Assembly: GCA_035306625.1 (NCBI GenBank)
Contig: DATGNS010000250.1
Span: 1 to 23,292, forward strand
Length of the DNA: 23,292 nt
Source: Serpens sp035306625
GTDB taxonomy: Bacteria; Pseudomonadota; Gammaproteobacteria; Pseudomonadales; Pseudomonadaceae
Direction: 5' to 3'
Shown: in pieces, positions 14,204-22,086 of the stretch
How the letters are laid out: each line of letters starts with the position of its first letter
Numbering within the stretch: the stretch's first letter is position 1
Translations under genes and position numbers: made by a program
The notes under the pieces: generated by a model
The model's database searches: none
What the model was told of the DNA's origin: nothing
The model's input: the letters and a program-made list of their open reading frames with translations, nothing else

Positions 14204-16816
14204 ATGCACGAACAGTATCAGCCCAGCGAAATCGAACCCGCCGCGCAGTCCCACTGGGACGCCAAGGATGCCTTCAAGGTCAGCGAACAGCCCGGCAAGG
14301 AAACCTATTACTGCCTGTCGATGTTCCCCTACCCGAGCGGCAAGCTGCACATGGGTCACGTGCGCAACTACACCATCGGTGACGTGATCGCCCGCTACCA
14401 GCGCATGCTCGGCAAGAACGTGCTGCAGCCCATGGGCTGGGACGCCTTCGGCATGCCGGCCGAGAACGCCGCCATGAAGAATCAGGTGGCGCCGGCCAAG
14501 TGGACCTACGAGAACATCGCCTACATGAAGTCCCAGCTGAAGAGCCTGGGCCTGGCCATCGACTGGTCCCGCGAGGTCACCACCTGCAAGCCCGACTACT
14601 ACCGCTGGGAACAGTGGCTGTTCACCCGGCTGTTCGAAAAGGGCGTCATCTACCGCAAGAACGGCACCGTCAACTGGGACCCGGTGGACCAGACCGTGCT
14701 GGCCAACGAGCAGGTGATCGACGGCCGCGGCTGGCGCTCCGGCGCGCTGGTCGAGAAGCGCGAGATTCCCATGTACTACTTCCGCATCACCGCCTATGCG
14801 GAAGAGCTGCTGGCGGATCTGGACAAGCTCACCGGCTGGCCGGAGCAGGTCAAGACCATGCAGCGCAACTGGATCGGCAAGAGCTTCGGTGCCGACATCG
14901 TCTTCGACTACGACGCCGACAGCATCGGCATCGAAGGGCAGCTGAAGGTCTACTCGACCCGCCCGGACACCCTGATGGGCGCCACCTACGTCGCCGTGGC
15001 CGCCGAGCACCCGCTGGCCACCCGTGCCGCCGAGAACAACCCCGCCCTGGCCGCCTTCATCGCCGAATGCAAGGCCGGTTCCGTGGCCGAGGCCGACATG
15101 GCCACCATGGAAAAGAAGGGCATGCCCACCGGCCAGTTCGTCGTCCACCCGCTCAACGGCAGGAAGCTGCCGGTGTACGTGGCCAACTACGTGCTGTGGG
15201 GCTACGGCGAAGGCGCCGTGATGGCCGTGCCGGCCCATGACGAGCGCGACTTCGCGTTCGCCAACCAGTACGGCCTGCCGATCGTTCAGGTGTATGCCGG
15301 CGAGGGCAGGGAATTCAGCGCTACCGAGTGGCAGGACTGGTACGCCGACAAGAGCGGCCTGACCACCATCAACTCCGGCAAGTACGACGGTCTGGACTTC
15401 CAGGCCGCCTTCGACGCCATCGTCGCCGACCTGGAGGCCAGCGGCCACGGCGCGCGCAAGACCCAGTTCCGCCTGCGCGACTGGGGCATCAGCCGCCAGC
15501 GCTACTGGGGCTGCCCGATCCCGATCATCCACTGCCCGAGCTGCGGCGACGTGCCGGTGCCGGAAGACCAGCTGCCGGTGGTCCTGCCCGAGGACGTGGT
15601 GCCGGACGGCACCGGCTCGCCGCTGGCCAAGATGCCCGAGTTCTACAACTGCACCTGCCCCAGGTGCGGCGCGGCGGCCAAGCGCGAGACCGACACCATG
15701 GACACCTTCGTGGAGTCCTCCTGGTACTTCGCCCGCTACGCCTCCCCGCAGTACGACAAGGGCATGGTGGACCCGGCCGCGGCCAACCACTGGCTGCCGG
15801 TCGACCAGTACATCGGCGGCATCGAGCACGCCATCCTGCACCTGTTGTACGCGCGCTTCTTCCACAAGCTGATGCGCGACGAGGGCCTGGTGAACTCCGA
15901 TGAGCCCTTCACCAACCTGCTGACCCAGGGCATGGTGGTGGCCGAGACCTACTACCGCACCCTGCCCAACGGCGGCAAGGACTGGTTCAACCCGGCCGAC
16001 GTGGACGTGGAGCGTGACAGCAAGGGCAAGATCCTCTCCGCCAGGCTGAAGAGCGACGGCCTGCCGGTGGAGATCGGCGGCGTCGAGAAGATGTCCAAGT
16101 CCAAGAACAACGGCGTGGACCCGCAGGCCATGATCGAGGCCTACGGCGCCGACACCTGCCGCCTGTTCATGATGTTCGCCGCGCCGCCGGAGCTGTCCCT
16201 GGAATGGTCCGACGCCGGCGTGGAGGGCGCCAGCCGCTTCCTGCGCCGCGTCTGGCGCCTGGCCCACAGCCACGTCAGCGCCGGCCTGCCGGGTCCGCTG
16301 GACCTGGCCAGCCTGAACGACGGGCAGAAAGCCATCCGCCGCGCCATCCACCAGGCCATCAGGCAGGCCAGCATCGATATCGGCCAGTTCCACAAGTTCA
16401 ACACCGCCATTGCCCAGGTGATGACGCTGATGAACGTGCTGGAAAAGGCCCCGAACGCCACCGAGCAGGACCGCGCCCTGCTGCAGGAAGGCCTGGAGAC
16501 CGTGGTGCTGCTGCTGGCACCGATCACCCCGCACATCTGCCACGAGCTGTGGAAGCAGCTGGGCAAGGGCAGCGACCTGATCGACGCCCCCTGGCCGACC
16601 GTGGACGAAAGCGCCCTGGTGCAGGATTCCCTGACCCTGGTGGTGCAGGTCAACGGCAAGCTGCGTGGCCAGATCGAGGTACCGGCCAGCGCCAGCCGCG
16701 AGGACGTGGAGGCCGCCGCCCGCGCCAACGAGAACGTCCTGCGCTTTACTGAAGGCCTGACGATTCGCAAGGTGATCGTGGTGCCCGGCAAGCTGGTCAA
16801 CATCGTCGCCAACTAA
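14204..16816 (+). CDS. leuS: Leucyl-tRNA synthetase
   Basis: LeuS charges tRNA-Leu in the cytoplasm. The 870-residue class I synthetase has the HIGH-type motif HMGH at 49-52, the CP1 editing domain (about 220-420, with TRPDTLMGATYVAVA and the AVMAVPAHDERD loop), a zinc-type insertion with Cys444/447 and Cys485/488, and KMSKS at 629-633, then the anticodon-binding and C-terminal domains. The frame is open back to 14153, but homology starts at the ATG at 14204. The residues before it would cover a likely -10 box (TATGCT at 14156-14161). No strong Shine-Dalgarno is seen. LptE follows after a 48-base gap with a hairpin. Confidence 0.98.
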   Translation: MHEQYQPSEIEPAAQSHWDAKDAFKVSEQPGKETYYCLSMFPYPSGKLHMGHVRNYTIGDVIARYQRMLGKNVLQPMGWDAFGMPAENAAMKNQVAPAKWTYENIAYMKSQLKSLGLAIDWSREVTTCKPDYYRWEQWLFTRLFEKGVIYRKNGTVNWDPVDQTVLANEQVIDGRGWRSGALVEKREIPMYYFRITAYAEELLADLDKLTGWPEQVKTMQRNWIGKSFGADIVFDYDADSIGIEGQLKVYSTRPDTLMGATYVAVAAEHPLATRAAENNPALAAFIAECKAGSVAEADMATMEKKGMPTGQFVVHPLNGRKLPVYVANYVLWGYGEGAVMAVPAHDERDFAFANQYGLPIVQVYAGEGREFSATEWQDWYADKSGLTTINSGKYDGLDFQAAFDAIVADLEASGHGARKTQFRLRDWGISRQRYWGCPIPIIHCPSCGDVPVPEDQLPVVLPEDVVPDGTGSPLAKMPEFYNCTCPRCGAAAKRETDTMDTFVESSWYFARYASPQYDKGMVDPAAANHWLPVDQYIGGIEHAILHLLYARFFHKLMRDEGLVNSDEPFTNLLTQGMVVAETYYRTLPNGGKDWFNPADVDVERDSKGKILSARLKSDGLPVEIGGVEKMSKSKNNGVDPQAMIEAYGADTCRLFMMFAAPPELSLEWSDAGVEGASRFLRRVWRLAHSHVSAGLPGPLDLASLNDGQKAIRRAIHQAIRQASIDIGQFHKFNTAIAQVMTLMNVLEKAPNATEQDRALLQEGLETVVLLLAPITPHICHELWKQLGKGSDLIDAPWPTVDESALVQDSLTLVVQVNGKLRGQIEVPASASREDVEAAARANENVLRFTEGLTIRKVIVVPGKLVNIVAN

Positions 16817-16827
16817 CCGCGCCAAGC

Positions 16828-16846
16828 GCCCCGGCAGCGCCGGGGC
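16828..16846 (+). other. Intercistronic hairpin between leuS and lptE
   Basis: GCCCCGGC (16828-16835) pairs perfectly with GCCGGGGC (16839-16846) around a 3-base loop, just before the strong AGGAGG ribosome site of lptE. With no T-run it is more likely an mRNA-stabilising or partial-attenuation hairpin than a full terminator. Confidence 0.45.
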
Positions 16847-16864
16847 CGTCCAGGAGGAGGTCCG

Positions 16865-17413
16865 ATGCCGCACCGTCTGTTGCTGATCCTCGCCACCGCG
16901 CTGCTGCTCGGCGCCTGCGGTTTCCAGCTGCGCGGCACCGGCGGCTCGGAGGCCTTCGCCTTGCGCGAACTGGACCTGCGTGCCGAGGATCGCCACGGCG
17001 AGGCGGCCACCCAGTTGCGTGCCCTGCTGGAAAGCCGTGGTGTACGCGTGCATCCCGGCGCGCCGTACCAGCTGGTGCTGCTCGAGGAGCAGGTCGACCA
17101 GCGCACCGCCAGCCTGACCAGCGGCGCGCGCAGCGCCGAATACGAGCTGACCAGTGCCCTGGACTACCAGCTGCGCAGCCGCCGACACCCCCTGCTGGAG
17201 AACCGCCTGGAAGTCCAGAAGGTGGTCGCCCATGATCCGAACAACCTGATCGGCTCGGAACAGGAGCGCCAGCAGCAGCGCACGGAGATGCGCCGCGACC
17301 TGCTGCAGCAGCTGGTGCGCCGCCTGCAGGTCCTGACCCCCGCCGAGCTGGAACGCCTGGATGCCCAGGCCGAGGCCCGGGCACAGGCCGAACAGCGCGC
17401 CGTCCAGCCATGA
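16865..17413 (+). CDS. lptE: LPS-assembly lipoprotein LptE
   Basis: LptE is the outer-membrane lipoprotein that plugs LptD and helps insert LPS in the outer leaflet. The 182-residue precursor has a lipoprotein signal (MPHRLLLILATALLLGAC) with lipobox LGAC and acylated Cys18, followed by the family-typical GFQLRGTGG. The mature part alternates strands and helices (YELTSALDYQLRS, RRDLLQQLVRRL) with a charged, Gln/Ala-rich C-terminus. A strong AGGAGG precedes the ATG. The stop overlaps the holA start as ATGA, the usual leuS-lptE-holA arrangement of Gammaproteobacteria. Confidence 0.95.
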   Translation: MPHRLLLILATALLLGACGFQLRGTGGSEAFALRELDLRAEDRHGEAATQLRALLESRGVRVHPGAPYQLVLLEEQVDQRTASLTSGARSAEYELTSALDYQLRSRRHPLLENRLEVQKVVAHDPNNLIGSEQERQQQRTEMRRDLLQQLVRRLQVLTPAELERLDAQAEARAQAEQRAVQP

Positions 17414-18447
17414 AGCTCTCCCCGGCCCAGCTCGGCAAGCACCTGCAGGGGCCGCTGGCCCCGGTATATGCCGTCAGCGGCGACGAACCGCTGCTCTGCC
17501 AGGAAGCCTGCGACGCCATCCGTGCCGCCGCCCGCGCCCAGGGCTTCGGCGAACGTCAGGTCTTCCACGTGGAAGCCGGCTTCGACTGGGGCCAGCTGCA
17601 CGAGGCCGGCGCCAGCCTGTCGCTGTTTGCCGACAAACGCCTGATCGAGCTGCGCCTGCCGTCCGGCAAGCCGGGCGACAAGGGCGCCAGCGCCCTGCTC
17701 GACTACCTGGCGCGCCCCGCCGAGGACACCCTGCTGCTGCTGCACCTGCCCAAGCTGGATGCCAGCACCCAGAAGACCAAGTGGGCCAAGGCCCTGATCG
17801 ACGGCCCGCACAGCCCCTTCATCCAGATCTGGCCGGTGGACGCCCAGCAACTGCCGCAGTGGATCCTGCAGCGTCTGGGTCAGGCAGGCCTGGCCGCCAC
17901 GCCGGAGGCCGTGGAGCTGATCGCCGCCCGCGTCGAGGGCAATCTGCTGGCCGCCGTGCAGGAAATCGAGAAACTCAAGCTGCTGGCCGAAGGCGAGAAG
18001 ATCGATGCGGACACCGTGCAGGCCAGCGTGGCCGACAGCGCCCGCTTCGATGTCTTCGGGCTGATCGATGCCGCCCTGGCCGGCCAGGCCGGCCATGCGC
18101 TGCGCATGCTGGAGGGCCTGCGCGGCGAAGGGGTCGAGGCCCCGGTGATCCTCTGGGCACTGGCCCGCGAGACCCGCCAGCTGGCCAACCTGGCCTTCCA
18201 GCACGAGCAGGGCGTGCCCCTGGATCGCGCCTTCGCCCAGTGCCGGCCGCCGGTCTGGGACAAACGACGCCCGCTGCTCTCGCGCGCCCTGCAGCGCCAT
18301 GGGGCTGGTCGCTGGGGCCAGCTGCTGCGCGACGCCCAACAGATCGACGCACAGATCAAGGGGCAGGCTGCCGGCGACCCCTGGGCCGGACTGGCCAGCC
18401 TGACCCTGCATATCGCCGGGGTGCGCCTGCCGCTGTCCTGCCTGTAG
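17410..18447 (+). CDS. holA: DNA polymerase III delta subunit
   Basis: HolA is the delta subunit of the clamp loader; it opens the beta sliding clamp. The 345 residues match E. coli delta (343). Features include YAVSGDEPLLCQEACDAIR near 18-36, the ASLSLFADKRLIELRLPSG beta-binding region around 60-80, TLLLLHLPKLDASTQKTKWAKAL, and the C-terminal helical collar domain with ILWALARETRQLANL. It starts inside the lptE stop (ATGA) without a strong ribosome site of its own, so translation is probably coupled. Confidence 0.95.
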   Translation: MKLSPAQLGKHLQGPLAPVYAVSGDEPLLCQEACDAIRAAARAQGFGERQVFHVEAGFDWGQLHEAGASLSLFADKRLIELRLPSGKPGDKGASALLDYLARPAEDTLLLLHLPKLDASTQKTKWAKALIDGPHSPFIQIWPVDAQQLPQWILQRLGQAGLAATPEAVELIAARVEGNLLAAVQEIEKLKLLAEGEKIDADTVQASVADSARFDVFGLIDAALAGQAGHALRMLEGLRGEGVEAPVILWALARETRQLANLAFQHEQGVPLDRAFAQCRPPVWDKRRPLLSRALQRHGAGRWGQLLRDAQQIDAQIKGQAAGDPWAGLASLTLHIAGVRLPLSCL

Positions 18448-18486
18448 CGCCGCTGCCCTGCCGGCAGCTGCCGCCACCTGTTCCAC

Positions 18487-18514
18487 TGGACATTTGCCGC
18501 ACAACCCCTATGAT
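18487..18514 (+). promoter_or_regulatory. Predicted sigma-70 promoter of arfA
   Basis: TGGACA (18487-18492, five of six consensus) and TATGAT (18509-18514, five of six) are 16 bases apart. Transcription would start near 18521, giving a leader of about 30 bases before the arfA ATG, so arfA is probably independent of holA. Confidence 0.55.
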
Positions 18515-18551
18515 GCGCGCGCCCACCACAGGCCCTCGCGGAGAGCACAGC

Positions 18552-18710
18552 ATGGCCACCAAGCAGTCCAAGCGGCCGAACAAGGCCAAGTCACTCATCG
18601 CTCAGCCCCTGTTCCGCAGTCGTCGGGAGCGCCCCAAAAAGGGAAAGGGCAGTTACCGTCGCGAAGCCTTCCAGCGCAACTGGGAGGCTTCCGTCGTTCT
18701 GGCCGCCTGA
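18552..18710 (+). CDS. arfA: Alternative ribosome-rescue factor ArfA
   Basis: ArfA recruits release factor RF2 to ribosomes stalled on mRNAs without a stop codon, a backup to tmRNA trans-translation. The 52-residue basic protein keeps the family core AQPLFRSRRERPKKGKGSYRR (17-37) and the NWEAS motif (43-47). E. coli ArfA is 72 residues but works as a form truncated to about 55. The ATG at 18552 has GGAGA seven to eight bases upstream and its own predicted promoter. A 12-bp hairpin lies inside codons 38-47, the feature by which proteobacterial arfA messages are cut or terminated into non-stop mRNAs. The full-length product ends VVLAA, like the ssrA degradation tag. Confidence 0.92.
   Translation: MATKQSKRPNKAKSLIAQPLFRSRRERPKKGKGSYRREAFQRNWEASVVLAA
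18663..18691 (+). promoter_or_regulatory. arfA intragenic hairpin, putative RNase III site
   Basis: GAAGCCTTCCAG (18663-18674) pairs with CTGGGAGGCTTC (18680-18691) over 12 bp with one U-G wobble and a 5-base loop. It lies within codons E38-S47, upstream of the stop at 18708. No T-run follows directly, so processing in the stem fits better than intrinsic termination. In E. coli RNase III cuts the equivalent hairpin. Confidence 0.7.
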
Positions 18711-18766
18711 ATTTTTTCAGCCATGATAAGGTCTTGTCCCGTACGTCCCGTTTGAGACCGCTTCGC

Positions 18767-20026
18767 ATGCCGCTTTTTTCGGCCGCTCTACGGCCTCTTG
18801 GTCTGTTTGCCAGCGTCACCCTTCTGTTATTCGTTGTCAGCCAGCCGCTCATGGCGAGCGCCAGCCCCCGGCCCGAGCCGGCCCGGGAGGAGCAGCGCAG
18901 CTTTGCCGCCTGGCTGGCCGACTTTCGACGCGAGGCGCTGAAGGCCGGCATCCAGCCGCGAGTGCTGGATGCCGCGCTGGACGATCTGCGCCCCGATCCG
19001 TCGGTGATCAGCGCCGACCGCAGCCAGCCGGAGTTCTCCCGCCCCATCTGGGACTACCTGGATGGCGCCCTGTCGCTGCGCCGGGTTGCCCAGGCCGAGT
19101 ACCTGCTGGTCAAGCATGCCACGCTGCTGCACCGCATTGAGCAGCACTACGGCGTGGATCGGCAGGCACTGGTGGCCATCTGGGGCCTGGAAAGCAACTT
19201 CGGACACAGCCAGGGCAACAAGTCGGTGATCCGCTCGCTGGCCACCTTGGCCCACGAGGGGCGGCGTCCGGAATTCGCCCATCAGCAACTGATCGCCGCC
19301 CTGCAGATTCTCCAGCAGGGCGACATCACGCCCCGCCGGATGCTGGGCTCCTGGGCCGGCGCCATGGGCCAGACCCAGTTCATCCCCACCACCTACCAGC
19401 GCTACGCGGTGGACTTCGACGGCGACGGCCGCCGCGACATCTGGAACTCCACCGCCGACGCCCTGGCCTCCACCGCCCACTACCTGCAGCGTTCCGGCTG
19501 GCGGCTGGGGCAGCCCTGGGGCTTCGAGGTGGGGCTGCCGGTGGATTTCGACTACGCCCTGGCCGATCCGCAGGTCAGCAAGCCGTTGCGCGAGTGGCAG
19601 GAGCTGGGAATATCCATCCCCGACCTGCCGCCCCAGTACGGCGATCAGGAAGCCATCCTGCTGCTGCCGGCCGGACACCTGGGGCCGGCGTTCCTGACCC
19701 TGGCCAACTTCCGTGCCATCCTCAAGTACAACAACTCCAACGCCTATGCGATGGCCATCGGCCTGTTCGCCGACCGCCTGAGCGGCAACGGCGAGGTTTC
19801 GGCCCGCTGGCCCTACCATGAGCGTCCCCTGTCGCGGGCCGAGCGCATCGAGCTGCAGCAGCACCTGAATCTGCTGGGTTACCCGCTGGGCGAGCCGGAC
19901 GGCATCATCGGTACCAACAGTCGCCAGGCGATCCGCGCCTTCCAGCTGGATCACGGCCTGGCAGCGGACGGCTTTCCCAGCGCCTCGCTGCTCAAGCGCC
20001 TGCGGCGGGAATCGCGGCGCCGGTAG
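18767..20026 (+). CDS. Lytic murein transglycosylase (MltB-like) with peptidoglycan-binding domain
   Basis: This enzyme cleaves peptidoglycan glycan strands non-hydrolytically, leaving 1,6-anhydro-MurNAc ends. The 419-residue precursor has an N-terminal signal sequence (hydrophobic FASVTLLLFVVSQPLM, cleavage probably near ASAS at 30-33). The SLT_2/MltB-type catalytic domain spans about 45-345, with catalytic Glu142 in IWGLESNFGHSQGN and GAMGQTQFIPTTY. A PG_binding_1 domain lies at about 355-412 (LQQHLNLLGYPLGEPDGIIG). No lipobox is obvious, so a soluble periplasmic form is likely. The ATG at 18767 is chosen because the hydrophobic core follows; TTG at 18752 in frame is also possible. It ends at a bidirectional terminator facing lipA. 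Confidence 0.9.
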   Translation: MPLFSAALRPLGLFASVTLLLFVVSQPLMASASPRPEPAREEQRSFAAWLADFRREALKAGIQPRVLDAALDDLRPDPSVISADRSQPEFSRPIWDYLDGALSLRRVAQAEYLLVKHATLLHRIEQHYGVDRQALVAIWGLESNFGHSQGNKSVIRSLATLAHEGRRPEFAHQQLIAALQILQQGDITPRRMLGSWAGAMGQTQFIPTTYQRYAVDFDGDGRRDIWNSTADALASTAHYLQRSGWRLGQPWGFEVGLPVDFDYALADPQVSKPLREWQELGISIPDLPPQYGDQEAILLLPAGHLGPAFLTLANFRAILKYNNSNAYAMAIGLFADRLSGNGEVSARWPYHERPLSRAERIELQQHLNLLGYPLGEPDGIIGTNSRQAIRAFQLDHGLAADGFPSASLLKRLRRESRRR

Positions 20027-20043
20027 CCCCACTGCCAGAAATG

Positions 20044-20073
20044 AAAAAGGCGATCCTGGGATCGCCTTTTTTT
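20044..20073. terminator. Bidirectional intrinsic terminator
   Basis: GGCGATC (20049-20055) and GATCGCC (20060-20066) form a perfect stem with a 4-base loop. It is flanked by five A upstream and seven T downstream, so it works as a rho-independent terminator on both strands. It ends the transglycosylase transcript from the left and the lipoate operon from the right. Confidence 0.95.
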
Positions 20074-20087
20074 GTTGCCGGAGCTGA

Positions 20088-21062
20088 TCAGCTGATCTTC
20101 TCGCCGTGTGCCTGCTGGTCGGCGTGGTAGGAGGAACGCACCAGCGGACCGGAGGCCACGTTCTTGAAGCCCATCTTCTCGCCTTCCTCGGCGAGCCAGG
20201 CGAAGGTGTCCGGGTGCACGAAGCGCTGCACCGGCAGGTGGTTGCGCGAAGGCTGCAGGTACTGGCCGAGGGTCAGCATGTCCACGTCGTGCTCGCGCAG
20301 ACGCTGCATCACTTCGAGCACTTCCTCGTCGGTCTCGCCCAGCCCCAGCATCAGCCCGGACTTGGTCGGCACGCCCGGCACGCGCTTCTTGAAGTTCTCC
20401 AGCAGGTCCAGCGACCACTCGAAGTCCGAGCCCGGGCGCGAGGACTTGTACAGGCGCGGCACCGTCTCCAGGTTGTGGTTGAACACATCCGGCGGCTCGG
20501 TGGCGGTGATGTCCAGGGCGATATCCATGCGCCCCCGGTAGTCCGGCACCAGGGTTTCCAGCTGCACGTCGGGCGACAGCTTGCGGATTTCGCGCAGGCA
20601 GTCGGCGAAGTGCTGGGCGCCGCCGTCGCGCAGGTCGTCGCGATCCACCGAGGTGATCACCACGTAGCGCAGGCGCAGGTCGGCGATGGCCTGGGCCAGG
20701 TTCATCGGCTCGTCGGGATCCAGGGGTTTGGGTCGCCCGTGGCCGACGTCGCAGAAGGGGCAGCGGCGGGTGCAGATGTCGCCCATGATCATGAAGGTGG
20801 CGGTGCCCCCGGAGAAGCACTCGCCCAGGTTCGGGCAGGAGGCCTCCTCGCAGACGCTGTGCAGGCGATGCTTGCGCAGCAGCTGCTTGATGCGCTCCAC
20901 CTCCGGCGAGACCGGCACGCGCACGCGAATCCAGTCCGGCTTCTTGGGCAGCTCCTCGGTGGGAATCACCTTGACCGGGATGCGCGCCACCTTCTCGGCG
21001 CCGCGCAGCTTGACACCCGTTTCCAGCTTGGCCGGCTTGCCGGCGTTTTCCTGACTGCTCAT
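20088..21062 (-). CDS. lipA: Lipoyl synthase
   Basis: LipA is a radical-SAM enzyme that inserts two sulfurs into octanoyl groups on lipoyl domains. The 324 residues show the auxiliary cluster cysteines C71, C76, C82 (CEEASCPNLGEC), the radical SAM cysteines C97, C101, C104 (CTRRCPFC), then VVITSVDRDDL, ETVPRLYKSSRPGSDF, GLMLGLGETDEE and the C-terminal RSSYHA whose serine helps hold the auxiliary cluster. The start ATG at 21062 overlaps the lipB stop as ATGA; the frame is open further upstream inside lipB, but homology does not extend there. It is the last gene of the dacC-ybeD-lipB-lipA array and ends before the bidirectional terminator. Confidence 0.97.
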   Translation of the reverse strand: MSSQENAGKPAKLETGVKLRGAEKVARIPVKVIPTEELPKKPDWIRVRVPVSPEVERIKQLLRKHRLHSVCEEASCPNLGECFSGGTATFMIMGDICTRRCPFCDVGHGRPKPLDPDEPMNLAQAIADLRLRYVVITSVDRDDLRDGGAQHFADCLREIRKLSPDVQLETLVPDYRGRMDIALDITATEPPDVFNHNLETVPRLYKSSRPGSDFEWSLDLLENFKKRVPGVPTKSGLMLGLGETDEEVLEVMQRLREHDVDMLTLGQYLQPSRNHLPVQRFVHPDTFAWLAEEGEKMGFKNVASGPLVRSSYHADQQAHGEKIS

Positions 21063-21718
21063 AACGATTCGATCCCGCCCTCGAGGGCCTTGAAACCTGC
21101 ATAGTCGAGATGTGAGACGAGCTGATCGCGCAGGCGGGCACTCACCTCGGAAAAATCCACCGGACCGCCCAGCAGGTCGCGCAGCTGGGTCATGGCCAGG
21201 CCGGCATAGCCGCAGGGGTTGATGCGTCGGAAGGGCTCCATGTCCATGTCCAGGTTGAGGGCCAGGCCATGGAAGGAGCAGCCGCGACGGATGCGCAGGC
21301 CCAGCGAGGCGATCTTCGCGCCGTCGACATACACGCCGGGTGCATCCGGGCGCGCCGCGGCCTGGATGCCGTAGCCGGCGAGCAGGTCGACCAGGCTCTG
21401 CTCGATGCGGCTGACCAGGTCGCGCACGCCCAGACACCGGCGACGCACGTCGATCATCAGGTAGACCACCAGCTGACCGGGGCCGTGGTAGGTCACCTGA
21501 CCGCCACGATCCACCTGGACCACCGGAATGTCACCGGGAAACAGCACATGCTCGGCCTTGCCGGCCTGTCCCTGGGTGAACACCGGCGGATGCTGGAGCA
21601 GCCAGATCTCGTCGCCGGTGTGCTCGTCACGGGTCTGGGTGAAATGCTGCATGGCCTGCCAGGTCGGCGTGTATTCCACCAGGCCGAGCTCGCGAACTCC
21701 CAGCAATGGCCCGCTCAT
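21059..21718 (-). CDS. lipB: Octanoyl-[ACP]:protein N-octanoyltransferase
   Basis: LipB moves octanoate from acyl carrier protein to the lysine of lipoyl domains and makes the substrate for LipA. The 219 residues include LLQHPPVFTQGQAGKAEH, RGGQVTYHGPGQLVVY (71-86), the catalytic lysine K135 in DGAKIASLG and catalytic Cys169 in NPCGYAGL. Its ATG overlaps the ybeD stop by one base (TGATG) and its stop overlaps lipA, so the three genes are tightly coupled. Confidence 0.97.
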   Translation of the reverse strand: MSGPLLGVRELGLVEYTPTWQAMQHFTQTRDEHTGDEIWLLQHPPVFTQGQAGKAEHVLFPGDIPVVQVDRGGQVTYHGPGQLVVYLMIDVRRRCLGVRDLVSRIEQSLVDLLAGYGIQAAARPDAPGVYVDGAKIASLGLRIRRGCSFHGLALNLDMDMEPFRRINPCGYAGLAMTQLRDLLGGPVDFSEVSARLRDQLVSHLDYAGFKALEGGIESL

Positions 21719-21996
21719 CAGAGCACCATGTGCACGCGCCCGGTGGCGCGCAGATCCATATGGATGGCCTGCAGCTGGTCGACGCTCCGAGCGGTGATGC
21801 GCACCTGCACGGTCATGAAGCGACCCTTGCTGCTGTCGCGGGTGATCAGGGTAGCCTCGTCGAAATCGAGAACATGGCGGCGCATGATCTCCACCACCAG
21901 CGCGGGGAAGCCCTCGCCGGCATCGCCGATCACCTTGATGGGGTAGTGCTCGCAGGGGAATTCGATCCTGGGAGCCTGGACATCGGAATCGCTCAT
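21718..21996 (-). CDS. ybeD: YbeD-like DUF493 protein
   Basis: This small cytoplasmic protein of 92 residues has a ferredoxin-like, ACT-like fold in the E. coli YbeD structure. Typical stretches are IEFPCEHYPIKVIGDAGEGF and VQVRITARSVDQLQAIHMDLRATGRVHMVL. YbeD is encoded next to lipB in many Gammaproteobacteria, suggesting a tie to lipoate metabolism, but the biochemical role is not established. The frame is open to 22035, but the family start is the ATG at 21996; no strong ribosome site is visible for either. The 90 bases between it and dacC hold a hairpin. Confidence 0.92.
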   Translation of the reverse strand: MSDSDVQAPRIEFPCEHYPIKVIGDAGEGFPALVVEIMRRHVLDFDEATLITRDSSKGRFMTVQVRITARSVDQLQAIHMDLRATGRVHMVL

Positions 21997-22042
21997 AACC
22001 ACAACTTCACGGAAGGAGGGACTTTTGATCCACAAGCGCGAA

Positions 22043-22062
22043 AGCCCGCCGGTGAGCGGGCT
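22043..22062 (-). terminator. Weak hairpin between dacC and ybeD
   Basis: AGCCCGC and GCGGGCT form a 7-bp stem with a 6-base loop. On the minus strand it lies just after the dacC stop and is followed by only TTT, so it probably attenuates rather than fully ends transcription into ybeD-lipB-lipA. Confidence 0.45.
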
Positions 22063-22086
22063 GACGCCGGGTCCACGACCGGTTGC

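Noticed and set aside
14126..17233. Very long open frame on the minus strand opposite leuS and lptE
   Set aside because: It mirrors leuS codon structure in GC-rich DNA, is low-complexity (rich in G, A, V, L, H, Q), has no recognisable domain, and lies opposite a certain gene.
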